Part shown: piece by piece, positions 13,870 through 26,694 of the stretch | Numbering within the stretch: position 1 is the stretch's first letter | Layout of the letters: every line of letters begins with the position of its first letter | Assembly: GCA_022818135.1 (NCBI GenBank) | Contig: JAFMSR010000015.1 | Coordinates: forward strand, 20,509,550-20,573,549 | DNA: 64,000 nucleotides | DNA from: Saxidomus purpurata | Taxonomy: Eukaryota; Mollusca; Bivalvia; Venerida; Veneridae | Reading direction: 5' to 3' | Notes under the pieces: model-generated | Databases searched by the model: none | Told to the model about the DNA's origin: nothing | Seen by the model: the letters and a program-made list of their open reading frames with translations, nothing else | Translations under genes and position numbers: made by a program

Positions 13870-15489
13870 CATTTAATTGTAACTGGCTAAAGTAATCTAA
13901 TAATCACTTTTCCTAATATCCGCCTTTTCTCAAAAAGCTTTTCAGAATTTGATAACGTTTGGCACAAGTAATCATATTTGTAGTTTCTAACAACTGAACA
14001 TTTAGGATCCGGATTTTTCTTTTTTTGAAATGAGGCCCTTGAGGGACAGTAGCGCTTTTCTTACAATTTTACAAAGAACGTTAAGTCTTTGTGTTTTCTG
14101 AAACGTAATGCTGATTGAATTAAACTTACAACACTTGAGTTATGTATGACTGTAAGAATACACCGGGCTGAAAATGGTCTGTCTGCTCCTAAGCAATGCT
14201 ATCCCCGCTTTTACGATATAAAGCTCTTGTGACTATAGGATAATCAACACTATACTGGTATCCTACATATTAACCGGACGCTCAATTATCCGGACAATTT
14301 CGATTTACACGTTATCCTTTGATCCAAGGTGTAATGAAGATACCTGGACCATGTAGACGCTTTCCGTTTCTGTGACAGTGAAGTCAACTTATCACTAAGG
14401 TTAACAACATTAATAAATCTGATATATATGTACCGCATTTGCCTTATGTTTTGGTTGCAGACGGCCATTGTCACGTGGGGGTTAATATATCAATGCACAT
14501 GCGCACCTGCGCAAATGTATAGCGATAGTAACATTGTCTAATTGTATATATTTACTTTGTTTAAAATGTTTTATTGTATATTACTCTTCAGTAATTGGAG
14601 GAATAAAAGATATATATACTGAAAGCATTAAATAATACATTTAGTACATTAGGACCTATATCAATGCAACAATGGCGGACCTCGGTTCATGATTAATGCT
14701 ATAAGAAGTAACCAGTTGCTTTTTCCGGGAATGCCACTTGTTTACTTTTAGCTGTACAGAGCATAATGTGAGAAAATCAACCTTAAGAAAAAATTATGAT
14801 GGAATAACAGACTTTTTACACAAATAAACATTTACCGACATGCTGCTTCAGACACGTGACTTATGTAATTGCAAGGCTTTTTTCTATAAACAGACACGAG
14901 TGTAAAGTCCGGGAAGCCTAAAATAATTGTAACATAATCATTTGTCAGTCTATTTCGTCAATATGTATAATGATTGTCAGTGAAATTACCCTGTTGTGAA
15001 AATAAATGACAAACGTCCGTCGGTCAACTTGTATTGATGATAATGGAGGCTAAAGGAACAGGCAACACATCAATGATTGCCTAGACACATGTCATTTTAA
15101 ATACGTAATTGAAGGTCAGAACAGAGCTTTGACCCTTCAACAATCATATTACCTAACGATTAGTGTGATTGGCTTGTAGAACGTATATTTAGCATGACTG
15201 TAGATATAGCTTGGTGTCGACGAACAGGTTCTCCACGGCTTTCACCATTGTTCTCCGTTACGCTTGATTTTGAATTGAAATATACATTTACTTAGGCCTT
15301 CAGTCTGCGAAGACATGGGGCTTATTCTTTGGGTTTACTGCCCATTCCATTTGTATTTTAGTAATTTTCAGGCGGTACAGCGCTTTTCCACGAATAAGCA
15401 ACTAAAGTATGAAAGAAATATATACGTCAAGATTTTTTTAGACTAACTAGATCACAATTCTATCATTATTCTATCATTATTCTATCTGT
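13870..15489. other. Intergenic, nothing recognised
   Basis: AT-rich. No exon or RNA gene was recognised. A short 12-bp triplication (CATTATTCTATC) lies at about 15458-15485. Confidence 0.4.
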
Positions 15490-15725
15490 AAATTCATTAT
15501 CATTTTATGAGTATTTAAAGTGTTAATGAGACTTTAATGTTTTATTCATTTCTAAGTTTACAAAGTGCGAATGAGACTTTAACGTTTTATTCATTTCTAA
15601 GTTTACAAAGTGTGAACGAGACTTTAATGTATCATTTATTTCTAAGTATATAACGTGCTAATGGGACTTTAGTACATGTATATACCTATTTCTTAGTATA
15701 GTAAGTGTTAATGGGACTTAAATAT
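15490..15725. repeat. 45-bp tandem repeat, five decaying copies
   Basis: The anchor AATGAGACTTTAA recurs at about 15525, 15570, 15615, 15660 and 15710, followed each time by a TTATTTCTAAGTATA-like stretch. Spacing is 45 bp, then 50 for the last copy. Divergence grows to the right. Confidence 0.8.
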
Positions 15726-16659
15726 TTAAGATACACCACAACAGTCGTGGTATCTATATTTCTAGTTAACTGATAATTATTTCTATGGAATAATAGAGAA
15801 TTTTTCTAACATTTTGTGGAATGCTAAAGAGCAACTTAAAAATTACTGATTAACAACTGTAGACTGACCTTTGACTGTTTTATTTGTAAATCAAACTTAT
15901 TTGCATAGTCTGAATTTGTAAATGAAACAAAATCGACTGCAGCTTATATTAACGTAGACAATATTCCCGATATACCATGCAAATGAAGTGTTGCACTCAA
16001 CAATAAATTTTCCAATCATGTTGAATGAGAACGGAAGATGCCACATGTTTAGTTAATTTAATTGACACACTTTTAAAAAAGGAGAATTTCAGTGTCTTAA
16101 AATAAAAATTAAAAAAAAACAACCACAAAAAACAATCATCAACAACATTTTTTTTCTTGTAGATCTATACCATAATGGTAATAAAGACAAGACGTTTCTA
16201 AAACTGAACAGCCGACGACAAGTTTGATAATCTGCACGAAACAGATGGAGATCTGAACAAAAACTAGCACTTTCTTTTGTTATTTCGAGCAAATTATTTT
16301 TTCATTAACATTCTAGTCAAGTCATCGGCACCACAATATTCGGATAAAACATACATAAAAAATAATAGGCATTTACATAATATCTACATTGTATCGCTTA
16401 TTTTAAACATTACAAGTTTTGTCTGCGACCATTAAAACCCGCAAATGTGAAAAAAGTACTAATGGGTTAACCCTGTTATAAGTAATATGCTCTAAAATGC
16501 GAGCATTATTGGTCGTTCGATAGCTGCGACTACATATATGTAATTTGATAGCCACAAATTTACATGACGTAACCAATCAGAATCGAGTGCGTTCGAATAG
16601 AAGACCAACCGACTGCTACAAAATTTTATTCCGATACTGATTTCTAAACAATATCTGTG
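15726..16659. other. Intergenic, nothing recognised
   Basis: AT-rich with poly-A stretches near 16078-16120. The antisense frame 16492-16926 runs into the repeats to its right and is not a gene. Confidence 0.4.
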
Positions 16660-16860
16660 CTTGAAATCTTGGGATCGAACCCTAGTCCTCTTGCTGTGAA
16701 CGAACACCGTACCCACTATAGCTCGGAGGGTCCCGGGTTCGATCAATAGTGCCAGTGCGTTTGTGTCTTTAGGCAAGATATTTTTACTTTGCCTCTGTTT
16801 CTCCGAGATTGACTTTATCTTGAAAGAGTCTCGAGAGCTATTAGTATAACTTGTAAGAAC
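16660..16860 (+). mobile_element. tRNA-related SINE fragment
   Basis: Contains CCCGGGTTCGATC (B-box-like, + strand) followed by a SINE-like body with TGTGTCTTTAGGCAAGATAT and CTTTGCCTCTGTTTCTCCG. A second B-box-like word in the opposite sense (GGATCGAACCCTAG at about 16671) lies 60 bp before. The order suggests two overlapping or head-to-head tRNA-like modules. No second copy in the window confirms the boundaries. Confidence 0.45.
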
Positions 16861-16866
16861 TTGTAA

Positions 16867-18172
16867 AACAAGAGCATCGCCTTCGCGTGCCGGACGCTCG
16901 TCTGATTTTATTCTTTTACGGTTCATTTACTACTAGTTTTCAAGTAACAGTGTCCTTGACCTTGACTCCGAATTAAAATCCCACAAAAGGTTGTCGTAAA
17001 TTATTACTAGACACTACATTTTGTCACAATATGCGATGTATTTTTATCATTTTCTATTTTTAGAAAAAAGTCCTGGACCTTGACCCCATGAGCCCAAACA
17101 CTCATAATAAAAGTATTTTATTTATAGGTATAAAACACTTAATAATTTAGTTACATTATGTCAATTGTAACTAAAGATATTGAATATATTACCGTTTTTC
17201 CATTTTTAGTTACAGTGACCTTAACCTTGACCCCGAAATAGAATCCCACAAAAGGTTTTCGTAAATTATTACTAGACACTACATTTTGTCACAATATGTG
17301 TCAAGCAATTAAAGATATTGTATTTTTCCCATTTTCTATTTTCAGAAAAACAAATCATGGACCTTGACCCCATGAGCCCCAAACACAATCCCAATAAAAG
17401 TCTTTTATTTATATGTATGACACACTTGAAAATTTAGTTACAGTATGTCACTTGTAACTAAAGATATTGAATATATTACCGTTTTTCAATTTTTGGTAAC
17501 TTTGACCTTAACTTTGACTCACGGAAGCTAAAACGATCTTCTGAAATATCAACTAAAAACAAAAGTTGGTTGCATTATGTCAACTGTAAGTAAAGATATT
17601 GAATATATAACAGTTTTCCTATTTTAAGTAACAATGACCTTGACCTCAGAAGCCCCTAATCACAATCCAATTAAAGATATTTATAAATACTTCCTTTCAT
17701 CTTTGATAACTTGCATGTAAGTAACCTAAACGCAAAACTTAAAAAAAATCAGACTAGCTAAAAATGACAAAGTCCAAAAATACTAAAATATTCCCCCTCC
17801 CCCAAATGTATGACTCAAAAACCAATTTGATATGTTGAAGTACATTATCCATTAATTGTTTGTGAACAATTTGAAATCAATCTAACAAAAAATGAAGAAG
17901 GTATGTCCAATTCTCAAAATCGACCAAAATCCAGCATAATTCATGATTTTTACCAAAAACAAACAGGTCACACTCAGCATCTTTAGCATACAATGTGACG
18001 AAGGGTATAAGATGAAGAAGTTTTCCAAGTTTCAAAGTGATAGCTTTCATAGTGTCCATGTAAGTGACCGAAATGCAAAACTTAACTAACGCCGACGAAA
18101 ACGACAACGTTGACGGACGACCATCAAGTGACGACAATAGCTCGTCATTTTTTTTTAAAAATCGGACGAGCT
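16867..18172 (+). mobile_element. Helitron-like non-autonomous element with tandem core
   Basis: It starts AACAAGAGCATCGCC and has a subterminal GCTCGTCTGAT whose complement occurs at the far end (ATCGGACGAGC). The core is imperfect direct repeats (ACCTTGACCCCATGAGCCC; GTAACTAAAGATATTGAATA several times). Near the end lies GACGACAACGTTGACGGACG, then a terminal hairpin AGCTCGTC...GACGAGCT. The same plan is seen at 55942-57078. No protein frame is present. Subterminal inverted repeats, tandem core and 3' hairpin fit Helentron/DINE-type elements; the assignment is inference. Confidence 0.6.
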
Positions 18173-18212
18173 TATTAATTGATATATATATGGATTTCTA
18201 AGTATAAATTAG

Positions 18213-18290
18213 TGTTTATCAAGTCAAATTTTAACAATTAAGAAACCCTAAGGGAGCGAGCGGTAAAATGTTAAAATCTGACTTAATAAA
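18213..18290. repeat. Short imperfect inverted repeat
   Basis: AAGTCAAATTTTAACA and TGTTAAAATCTGACTT flank a GC-richer loop containing GGGAGCGAGCGG. This could form a hairpin of about 16 bp. Confidence 0.6.
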
Positions 18291-19552
18291 TTCTAACTTA
18301 CTTAGTGTTTAACCTAATTCGAGTTTTTGCATAGCCACCGACGTGTATTGTGGGCGGAGCTAAAGTGCTTTCTATTAAGAGCGAACTCTTAGTAATTAAG
18401 CGATTTCAGTAGTTAGTTTTAATAAAAAAGAAAGACGTTTATTTGAAAATCTGAGCGATTCAATTGGTGGGCAAATTGAGTCATCTTTGCTTAAAACCTA
18501 GAAAAGAACTGAAGGTCATGGACCACGCAGTTGTTCTACTGAAGTTTTCAGCTGCTTACCAACATTACATGTAAATGAATACCAATATAAATCTCTAAAG
18601 TTCGTGTTAGGCTGAATAAAAATGTTATTGAGGGTACAAAACAATGAAAGCTAATAGTGTAAACAGAATAACCTTTATTCGTTTCGTATTATAAATTGAC
18701 TTTTTCTGCAATAAGACCTTTGAAAAAAAGCTTCAAAGGAGATTTTTCCGTGACTTAAAATGTTTGCATGGCACTAAAAACAACATATTCGCAGACATGG
18801 TTAATTGCTGTAACATCAACGTAAATTTCCCTAGCAAGCTTACACACGCAATAGTTTCATATATTCTATCAGATTAAGTAAAGCATGATCTTTAATTTTT
18901 TCAATTACCGGGTTCAAACGTACCGGTGCATGTATCACGTCGTGTTCCTCCGGTACGGCTGTCTTTTCAGTGTTCTCCAGCTACTATCATATTCTCTCTC
19001 TTCATTTTAACCTTAAAGATGCAATACTAAGCATCCTATGGTAACCATTTTTCAGCAAGTATTTTCATATTGTATCTAATAATTGGCTAACGCATGATAT
19101 ATTTTTTTTCACAAGAATAAAGTGCCATTTCTGAGATGCAGGTATATATACTGAAAGGATAAATAAACGCATGGTAACAATATATGCAACAATTGTTTAT
19201 AATGCTTTGCCTACAATACAATACAATACAAATTTTACTTTTTGTCGGAATAGGCAATTGACCGCCTAAAACTATGAAAACCGGTCAGAAGACTATCTCG
19301 GCCCCTTGCCACTCAAACCGGTCCCTAAAGTCACTTATTATAATAACCGTGTATTTCACCAAGCCACATAGAGAAAGTGATAAAAAGCAAAAGAACACGT
19401 GCAGAAGAATATGACAATTTTGTCAAAACATCATGTCATACCACTTGATACTCTTGAGGTAAACACATCGCTTTCCGCTATTTACATTGAATTTAAAGCT
19501 ACTGCAATCTCGGAACGACTGACAGAAATTTAGAGGGGCCAGGCTATGGCAT
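18291..19552. other. Intergenic with one retroelement tail
   Basis: At 19217-19245, (AATAC)n followed by AAATTTTACTTTTTGTCGG reads on the - strand as a retroelement 3' end with a pentanucleotide tail. Its body, if any, extends rightward to about 19400. Nothing else is recognised. Confidence 0.4.
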
Positions 19553-21112
19553 TACTAATGCAAGGTCAGACGCAACCATAGGTTGCTATCCGGCAGCTAA
19601 GTGTGAATGTTTCTGCCATAGAACGTCTTGTCCGTGCTAATGCAAGGTCAGAGGCAACAACAGGTTGCTATCCGGCAGCTCAGTGTGAATGTTCCCACCA
19701 TAGAGCGTCTTGTCCGTGCTAATGCAAGGTCAGAGGCAACAACAGTTTGCTATCCGGCAGCTCAGTGTGAATGTTCCCACCATAGAACGTCTTGTCCGTG
19801 CTAATGCAAGGTCAGAGGCAACAACAGATCGCTATCCAGCAGCTCAGTGTGAATGTTCCCACCATAGAACGTCTTGTCCGCGCTAATGCAAGGTCAGAGG
19901 CAACAACAGTTTGCTATCCGGCAGCTCAGAGAGAATGTTCCCACCATAGAACGTCTTGTCCGTGCTAATGCAAGGTCAGAGGCAACAACAGTTTGCTATC
20001 CGGCAGCTCAGTGTGAATGTTCCCACCATATAACGTCTTGTCCGTGCTAATGCAAGGTCAGAGGCAACAACAGTTTGCTATCCGGCAGCTCAGTGTGAAT
20101 GTTCCCACCATAGAACGTCTTGTCTGTGCTAATGCAAGGTCAGAGGCAACAACAGTTTGCTATCCGGCAGCTCAGAGTGAATGTTCCCACCATATAACGT
20201 CTTGTCCGTGCTAATGCAAGGTCAGAGGTAACAACAGTTTGCTATCCGGCAGCTCAGTGTGAATGTTCCCACCATATAACGTCTTGTCCGTGCTAATGCA
20301 AGGTCAGAGGCAACAACAGATCGCTATCCGGCAGCTCAGTGTGAATGTTCCCACCATATAACGTCTTGTCCGTGCTAATGCAAGGTCAGAGGCAACAACA
20401 GTTTGCTATCCGGCAGCTCAGTGTGAATGTTCCCACCATATAACGTCTTGTCCGTGCTAATGCAAGGTCAGAGGTAACAACAGTTTGCTATCCGGCAGCT
20501 CAGTGTGAATGTTCCCACCATAAAACGTCTTGTCCGTGCTAATGCAAGGTCGAGGCAACAACAGTTTGCTATCCGGCAGTAGTGTGAATGTTCCCACCAT
20601 ATAACGTCTTGTCCGTGCTAATGCAAGGTCAGAGGTAACAACAGTTTGCTATCCGGCAGCTCAGTGTGAATGTTCCCACCATATAACGTCTTGTCCGTGC
20701 TAATGCAAGGTCAGAGGCAACAACAGATTGCTATCCGGCAGCTCAGTGTGAATGTTCCCACCATAAAACGTCTTGTCCTTGCTAATTCAGAGAAAGGAAG
20801 CACAAAGTTGCTATCCGGCAGCTCAGTGTGAATGTTCCCCCCATATAACGTCTTGTCCGTGCTATTGCAAGTAGAGGTAACAACAGTTTGCTATCCGGCA
20901 GCTCAGGTGAATGTTCCCACCATAGAACGTCTTGTCCGTGCTAATGCAGGTCAGAAGCAACAACGATTGCTATCCGCAGCTCAGTGTGAATGTTCCCACC
21001 ATAGAACGTCTTGTTCCGTCCAACGCTTGCAAGGTAGAGGCAACAAGTTGCTATCCGGCATCAGGGTGAATGTTCCCACCATATAACGTCTTGTCTGTGT
21101 GAGCAAAAGACA
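19553..21112. repeat. 82-bp satellite array, about 19 copies
   Basis: The unit holds GTGCTAATGCAAGGTCAGAG, CAACAACAGTTTGCTATCCG and GTGTGAATGTTCCCACCATA, with GTGCTAATG recurring at 19634, 19716 and 19798. Most units are more than 95% identical. From about 20550 onward the units acquire many single-base losses. The period is not a multiple of three, so the frames across it (20017-20214, 20832-21086) are not genes. No spacers vary, so this is not a CRISPR array. Confidence 0.95.
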
Positions 21113-21116
21113 ACAG

Positions 21117-21160
21117 CCCCCCCCCCCCCGGGCCCCCCCGAGAACGCCCCCCTCCTTGCC
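21117..21160. other. C/G homopolymer block at the end of the satellite
   Basis: Thirteen Cs, GGG, seven Cs and further C runs follow directly after the degraded end of the 82-bp array. This looks like a consensus error or assembly junction, not a biological motif. Confidence 0.6.
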
Positions 21161-21699
21161 TAGGTTTGAGAGAAACTGGAACGGTTTCGATCGGGAGCGA
21201 GTCAGTCGATTTCATTTTGCGATATTGGGGGTACCGTGAAATGTGCTTCAAGTACTATGAATTATTGGTCAAAATCTAATGAAATTTTAGTAATTTGTTG
21301 ATTAAAGATGGATTTTTATACTTATATAAAAATAGTGTACATTATCAAACACATTACTTTCAATCCCCTAAATGTTTACCCTGCATTTCTTTATCCTTTC
21401 AGTATACATTAAACTTTTGACTGCTTCCAGCAAATTCACATAAAGGCTACATAAAATCTTTTTAAAATGAAATCATATAGAAATTGAAGAAAACAGTGCT
21501 TGTCAATCATCATGATGAAATATTTTATATATGTATTGTAATATAATTATGTTCAGTCTTGTGTTTCCTTATTCCGTGTATTATGCAAGTGTGTAAAGTC
21601 GAAATATCTAAAACATTATAGAATCTATTGATAATATCATTTATAGTTACAGTTCAATTAAAAAGATAGAAGACGCAGCATTGTTGCAAGTGTATACAT
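21161..21699. other. Intergenic, nothing recognised
   Basis: AT-rich without a frame, repeat or RNA signature. Confidence 0.4.
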
Positions 21700-22090
21700 T
21701 TGAAATTCCGCACCAAAAGTAAAAACCTTTTTGCATGCACATGTGGAAATTATCACCCATTAGCACCCATGTAAGTGAATTTTGCCCTAGAAGTAATTAA
21801 CTATCGTCTGTTTACCGAGAATAAACAACATCTGATGTACAGCACTTGTATTCCGCACCATAAAACAAAAGCCGTAAAGAAAGATCATGTGGTATTGAAC
21901 ACCAAAAAACCCCCAACGTGCAAGGGCTAATAGTATTGCGCATCAAACGTAAGAACCTACTTTCAAGTCTATGTCGTAATCCGCACCTCTTGCAATGACA
22001 CGTAACATCGCTCACCAAAAGAAACACTCTTTTTGCAAGAACATGTGGTATTTAAGGCATCAAAATCAACAGCATTCTTTTAAGAATGTG
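21700..22090. repeat. Degenerate tandem repeat, period about 45 bp
   Basis: Words such as TTCCGCACCAAAAG and a following TTTTTGCA...CATGTGG recur about seven times with substantial drift (near 21703, 21850, 21940, 21978, 22012, 22040). This is an old minisatellite. The - strand frame 21812-22027 is an artefact of it. Confidence 0.55.
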
Positions 22091-24939
22091 GGGTCATGTT
22101 GTTAAATGAGAAGGCCACAGGGGCCTGAAATATGAAAACATGTTGTCCGCTGTTCATCCCCAAAACCCCTTGTTATAATTTCACCAAACCTTGTGGGACG
22201 CATCAGTATGAATTAATAAAGTTAGGGGTCACCTTGGCCAAGTTAATTCTTTCTACTGGGAGGGACGATACGTGTTTTAAAAAATCTAGTTTTGATAGGT
22301 TTTGGCAAATGTAAACACTCGTATAAACTAACAATAGCCGATACAAATTTTACACACTCTAAAACTGCTTGAAATACACCGAATAACGAACCGTATTTAT
22401 ATGTCTGAAAAATGCTTTAGATATATTTTCATTTGTAGTATTATTTCAATATATGTAATTCAAAGTTGTATGTTTTGCCAAATTACATAGAATTGAATGA
22501 TATTCTATATTTACTTTGATATTTCAGATGATCTTCAATTTTACTTACAGAGACACGATGTTCGTTACAGTAACTTTGTTCCGCTACACAAGAATTCATA
22601 TCACGAACATAATTTCATTCAAAAGGACGAGTCATTAATGAAAGTCGATAAATAACCATGAAATTTTGAAGAAAATCTTTTAAGTAAAATATAGTGCGCT
22701 TCTAAAGGAAAACATGACATTGAGTGAGGTTTTCACCAATTTACCCATCGGCGATTAGCCTGTGTACTTTATACATTTTGTAAATCCTTTTGGATTTCGA
22801 CAGTGTAATTGGATATTAGAGCAAAGGAGACACTGTTTGGTACTTCCCTTAAACATTAAAGTATTGAAATACTGATGGGATGTAATTTTGAGAGATACTT
22901 AGGTAGAATAAGGCGATAATTTTGAAGTTTAACAGCTCACACTTCTCTGGTAAAAGATTAAGTTAAGTTCATTAAAGTACTCATTCTATGGTTTCTTGAG
23001 CCACTTCTAGCCTTTTTAAACTAACATTGTTAAGGGGGGTCACTGGTGAGGTTTTGGATTTGTGCACTTCCGGAAATTTACATTTGTTGTATATCAAAAA
23101 TGATGAGTTAACTTGAAAAAACAATTAGATATTAGTGTACTTAGGCACAATAGGAATATTTTAGCGTAAAAAATTGAACATTTTTGAGAAAAAAATTTTG
23201 ACCTCACTTTGGTGACTTAATTGACAAATTTTGTCATATGCAAAACATGGGGGTAGGGGTACAAAAATAGTCATTTCTCAAAAACCGTTTAAGATTTTAC
23301 ATAATTCAAACTGTATTATAAGAAGAATTGTTAGGATATAAAATTCTTAATAACTAGTTTCTTTTACAGTTCTTTGTTACAGACATATGCCGTCATATCT
23401 CAAAGCTCGCCGAAATCTAAAAAACACATTTTTTGTCAGTTTTTATTGAATTTCTTTCTTATATGCACTTGACCCCCATTTTTTATTTTTGCATTCTAAA
23501 ACAAAGGTTTGAATCAAACTGCAGACAAAATATCTGAAAAAGCTTGTTACTCCTTTTTATAATGAAATATTCATTTATCAAAAATTGAAAAAATGAATTT
23601 TAGTAAAGTGGGTGGGGTAATAATAAGGAGCGTAATATTTATTCAGATGATGATAGAAATACCACTATCTCTAAATGTTCATCCTATAGTATAATATACT
23701 ACATAAGAAAAGATTAGAAAGCGATATCCATTCTGAAACATACACCACATACATATACGTTTATAATATCAAAATTCTAGCTAATTCTGCATTAGCACCT
23801 TTATCTGATAGTATATCATTAAATATTAATATTGCGAAAAGTTAAGTCTTGACCTACCTTTTTTTCCAGAAATTACTAGCAAAATGTTAGTCTCCATAAA
23901 AACGGGTCAAAAATTCTTGTACTTTGATCAACCCCTTAATAACTGAAGTTGATTAATAGCTAAAGTAGGCAAGCTAAAAGACTGAATATTAACTTCTTAA
24001 TGCACATGTAACGCTATAATTGATAGATAAATCATAAGGACATTTTAACAGATTAGTAACGTATTTCTAAATGGAATAACACATTGACAGATTGGCAGGC
24101 AGAAAGTTCAAAACTCTGTAAGTTTTAAATCAATATTCTCGTGCTCTCTGCGGAGTGATACATTGGATATGACAAAAAGAGTTCTTAGGCCGATTTTACC
24201 ATACTAACGACAGTCTGACAATTAAATTGAAATTCAGGGAATGCCTTCCACTGAAAAAAATATAATGAAGACTAAAGAAGTGTTATAGATTACCGGGAAA
24301 ATCTGCTTTTTGTGTCTTTCGCGTTACATTGTTGGGATTTGTTATGTTCGTTGTAGAAATGAAAAAATATCTCGAGAGCATTGAAACAGATAAAATGCGA
24401 CACAATGAATAGTTGCTCGCAAACAAAACGAATTTCCGTCAGTTTTAATACGCGTTTGACATTTGTCTGTCTTTTGAAATCCGGTAATACGCAATATAGT
24501 TACACCGTTGCATTCGAATTACTCACGTTTTGCTCTGAAAGCTGATGATGATATGGTGGATGAAAGCACGATACGTCCTCTGACTTTCCGAACAGAACTG
24601 CATGAACACGGATATCTTATTCTGTCACAGAGATGCCCGATTGGATAATGTCAGTTGTAAATATATCATATTTAAAGCTGCTCGCTCTCAGATTTTGGTA
24701 AAAAAATAAAGTTCTTCAATCTGTAAGTCATAAAAAGGTTCCAGTATAAATTCCTGTCACGCATATCTGTATATTTGAAATAATACGCTACATGTACCAA
24801 ATAATAAAGCGATGCAAACGCTTTTGAAATAAACATATACATGTAGTGTAGCGGGGCCGTAAAGCCAGCATTTTCAATCGATTTTTACAAGTTCCTACCT
24901 AGATTTTTACTTCTATAGTTGATTCTGGCATTTAGTTCT
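22091..24939. other. Intergenic, nothing recognised
   Basis: Long AT-rich stretch (22.1-24.9 kb). About 23040-23300 contains an imperfect inverted word pair (GTCACTGGTGAGGT / ACCTCACTTTGGTGAC). No coding exon with both splice context and domain-like sequence was found. Confidence 0.4.
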
Positions 24940-24940
24940 T

Positions 24941-25945
24941 GGCCTGGGGACTGAAAGTCCCCAAGGCCTAAGTTAGCATACCACATTTCAAACGCTGCAG
25001 ACAATTTAACTGTGCTATGTGCGAATAACAACCGTAAATGCGCTATGGGAAAGTAGTGCAAGACGACCAGAGCATCTTCTGTTTGAATGTCGCATACGAT
25101 AAGAACACATTACAAATAAAAACAGTACTACACTTCAAACGTTGCAGAAAGGTCCATAGCTTACGGGCTCCTTCCATTTTTTCATGGACTCTGTTTTAGA
25201 ATTACTGCGCTGTTAGCTGATTACGGAAGATAATCTATGCATATACGAAAAGTACGGATATTTACGGAACGTACGGAGCTCTTTATAAGAGTTTGTAGTT
25301 TGATATTCAAATTTCTGATGTTATTTCATTGACAACTGTCTTATTTTTGAACGATTACATATATCTTTACCCAAAAATAAATTTATTTAAAAAAGATATA
25401 ATTTACGTACATTCCCGAGAGAGAAGTCACGTGCGCAAAATCACCCGCCATTTATCGAGGTTTACGCTGGTTGTCAAACTGGAGCTGAGTAGGCCCAGTG
25501 AAAGGTTTCACCGATTACAGGGTAACCAAGAAAATCATTTTTAGTTTTCCCTGTTATACACATTGTACAGTACTGTATTTATATTTCATTGCTGGTATTG
25601 CTTTGTTTATTTCTGTTTGAAGGTCTTGTCCAAGGTACACAATAATTTTCGATCCACATCATCAGATCATATTGCTTGAAGTTGAACAAAGCGCAGATCG
25701 AATTATTTTTTTGGTATCGTAAACATTTATATGTTGCCATGTGATTATTTTTCATTTAACGTACGTTTTATAATAAACAACTTCTCTGCCTCCCATATAT
25801 TTGTTAATCATTCATTCTATGTCGTATATTAAATTTCGTCCTCTGCACTTTCGACCCACCTTTAGGTAGTTTAAGCGCAAATCGAAGCACAAAGTTGTTT
25901 TTAGGGAGATAATCTAAGCCCCCAGGCCTTTAGCGCTCACAGCCT
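24941..25945 (-). mobile_element. 1-kb hairpin-ended non-autonomous element, copy B
   Basis: Reverse-orientation partner of 12718-13745. It begins with the hairpin GGCCTGGGGACTGAAAG then TCCCCAAGGCC and ends with AGCCCCCAGGCCTTTAGCGC then TCACAGCC. The interior aligns throughout, including the ATTACGGAAGATAAT, ACGTACATTCCCGAGA and CAGTACTGTATTTATATTTC blocks. Frame 25329-25544 lies inside and does not correspond to an intact frame in copy A. Confidence 0.75.
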
Positions 25946-26064
25946 TTGTTATTTATGTTTGTATGTCTTTTTGAAAATGTTTTTTTTTCAACGGACGAGA
26001 GCGAACAGCTTTAACGATTCAAAATCATTAGTGGAATTTCCGACCCTGTTATAAAGTGAAACCC

Positions 26065-26103
26065 TTTTTTTTTTTTTGGGGGGGGGGGAAAGGGGGAGGG
26101 GGA
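26065..26103. other. T/G homopolymer block
   Basis: Thirteen Ts followed directly by eleven Gs, then further G runs. As with the blocks at 21117 and 55346, a sequencing-consensus artefact is the simplest reading. Confidence 0.5.
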
Positions 26104-26356
26104 TAAGAAATATTTCCCTAACTTCGTAACAGTTTCACGTGCCGTTCATTTACTGGGTGTATTTAATTGTGACACGAGACACAGTTTGCAACTAGTCTAG
26201 TATATGGTCTGTTGCATCTAATGTTTTCTCAAAACCATCCCCCATCCCCCTACCGTTACAGCTCTCAAAGCCTTCCATGCAGTATTTAAGGCGGTCTGAA
26301 TGACTGATTAAAGAAGACAAGGGTTTACTGATATGCTCAAAGCGCCAAACGTTTAA

Positions 26357-26641
26357 AGGTCCATTACTAAGATCAAATAGAATTTTCTGGAACTGTAACA
26401 GGGAAATACAGTTTGAAACTTTCTTCCAAAACTTAACAATAGCCGTGGAGTATTTCCCTGTTTGAAATACTGCCGCCGTAAGTGAACGAGTGAATATTTT
26501 TGTATTTCCTTAGATTGACCTTTGTGCCACTGACCGTTCCAAGGCGGTACCCCACTATGTTCCTTTAATTGTTCGTTTTGTCCTCGTGTGTTTGCTTTGT
26601 ATGCTAGTGTGTGTTGGTAGTGTATGTTTGTGTGTGTACAT

Positions 26642-26694
<53 letters not shown>

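Noticed and set aside
16492..16926. 144-codon - strand frame
   Set aside because: It spans a tRNA-related SINE fragment and the start of a tandem-cored element; no protein family resemblance.
19553..21112. CRISPR-like regular array
   Set aside because: The 82-bp units are contiguous and homogeneous with no unique spacers, and the genome is eukaryotic; it is a satellite.
24530..24610. Possible - strand first exon (ATGCAG... followed by GTGAGT)
   Set aside because: A good donor-like site follows a 25-codon frame, but no promoter, downstream acceptor or recognisable protein supports it.
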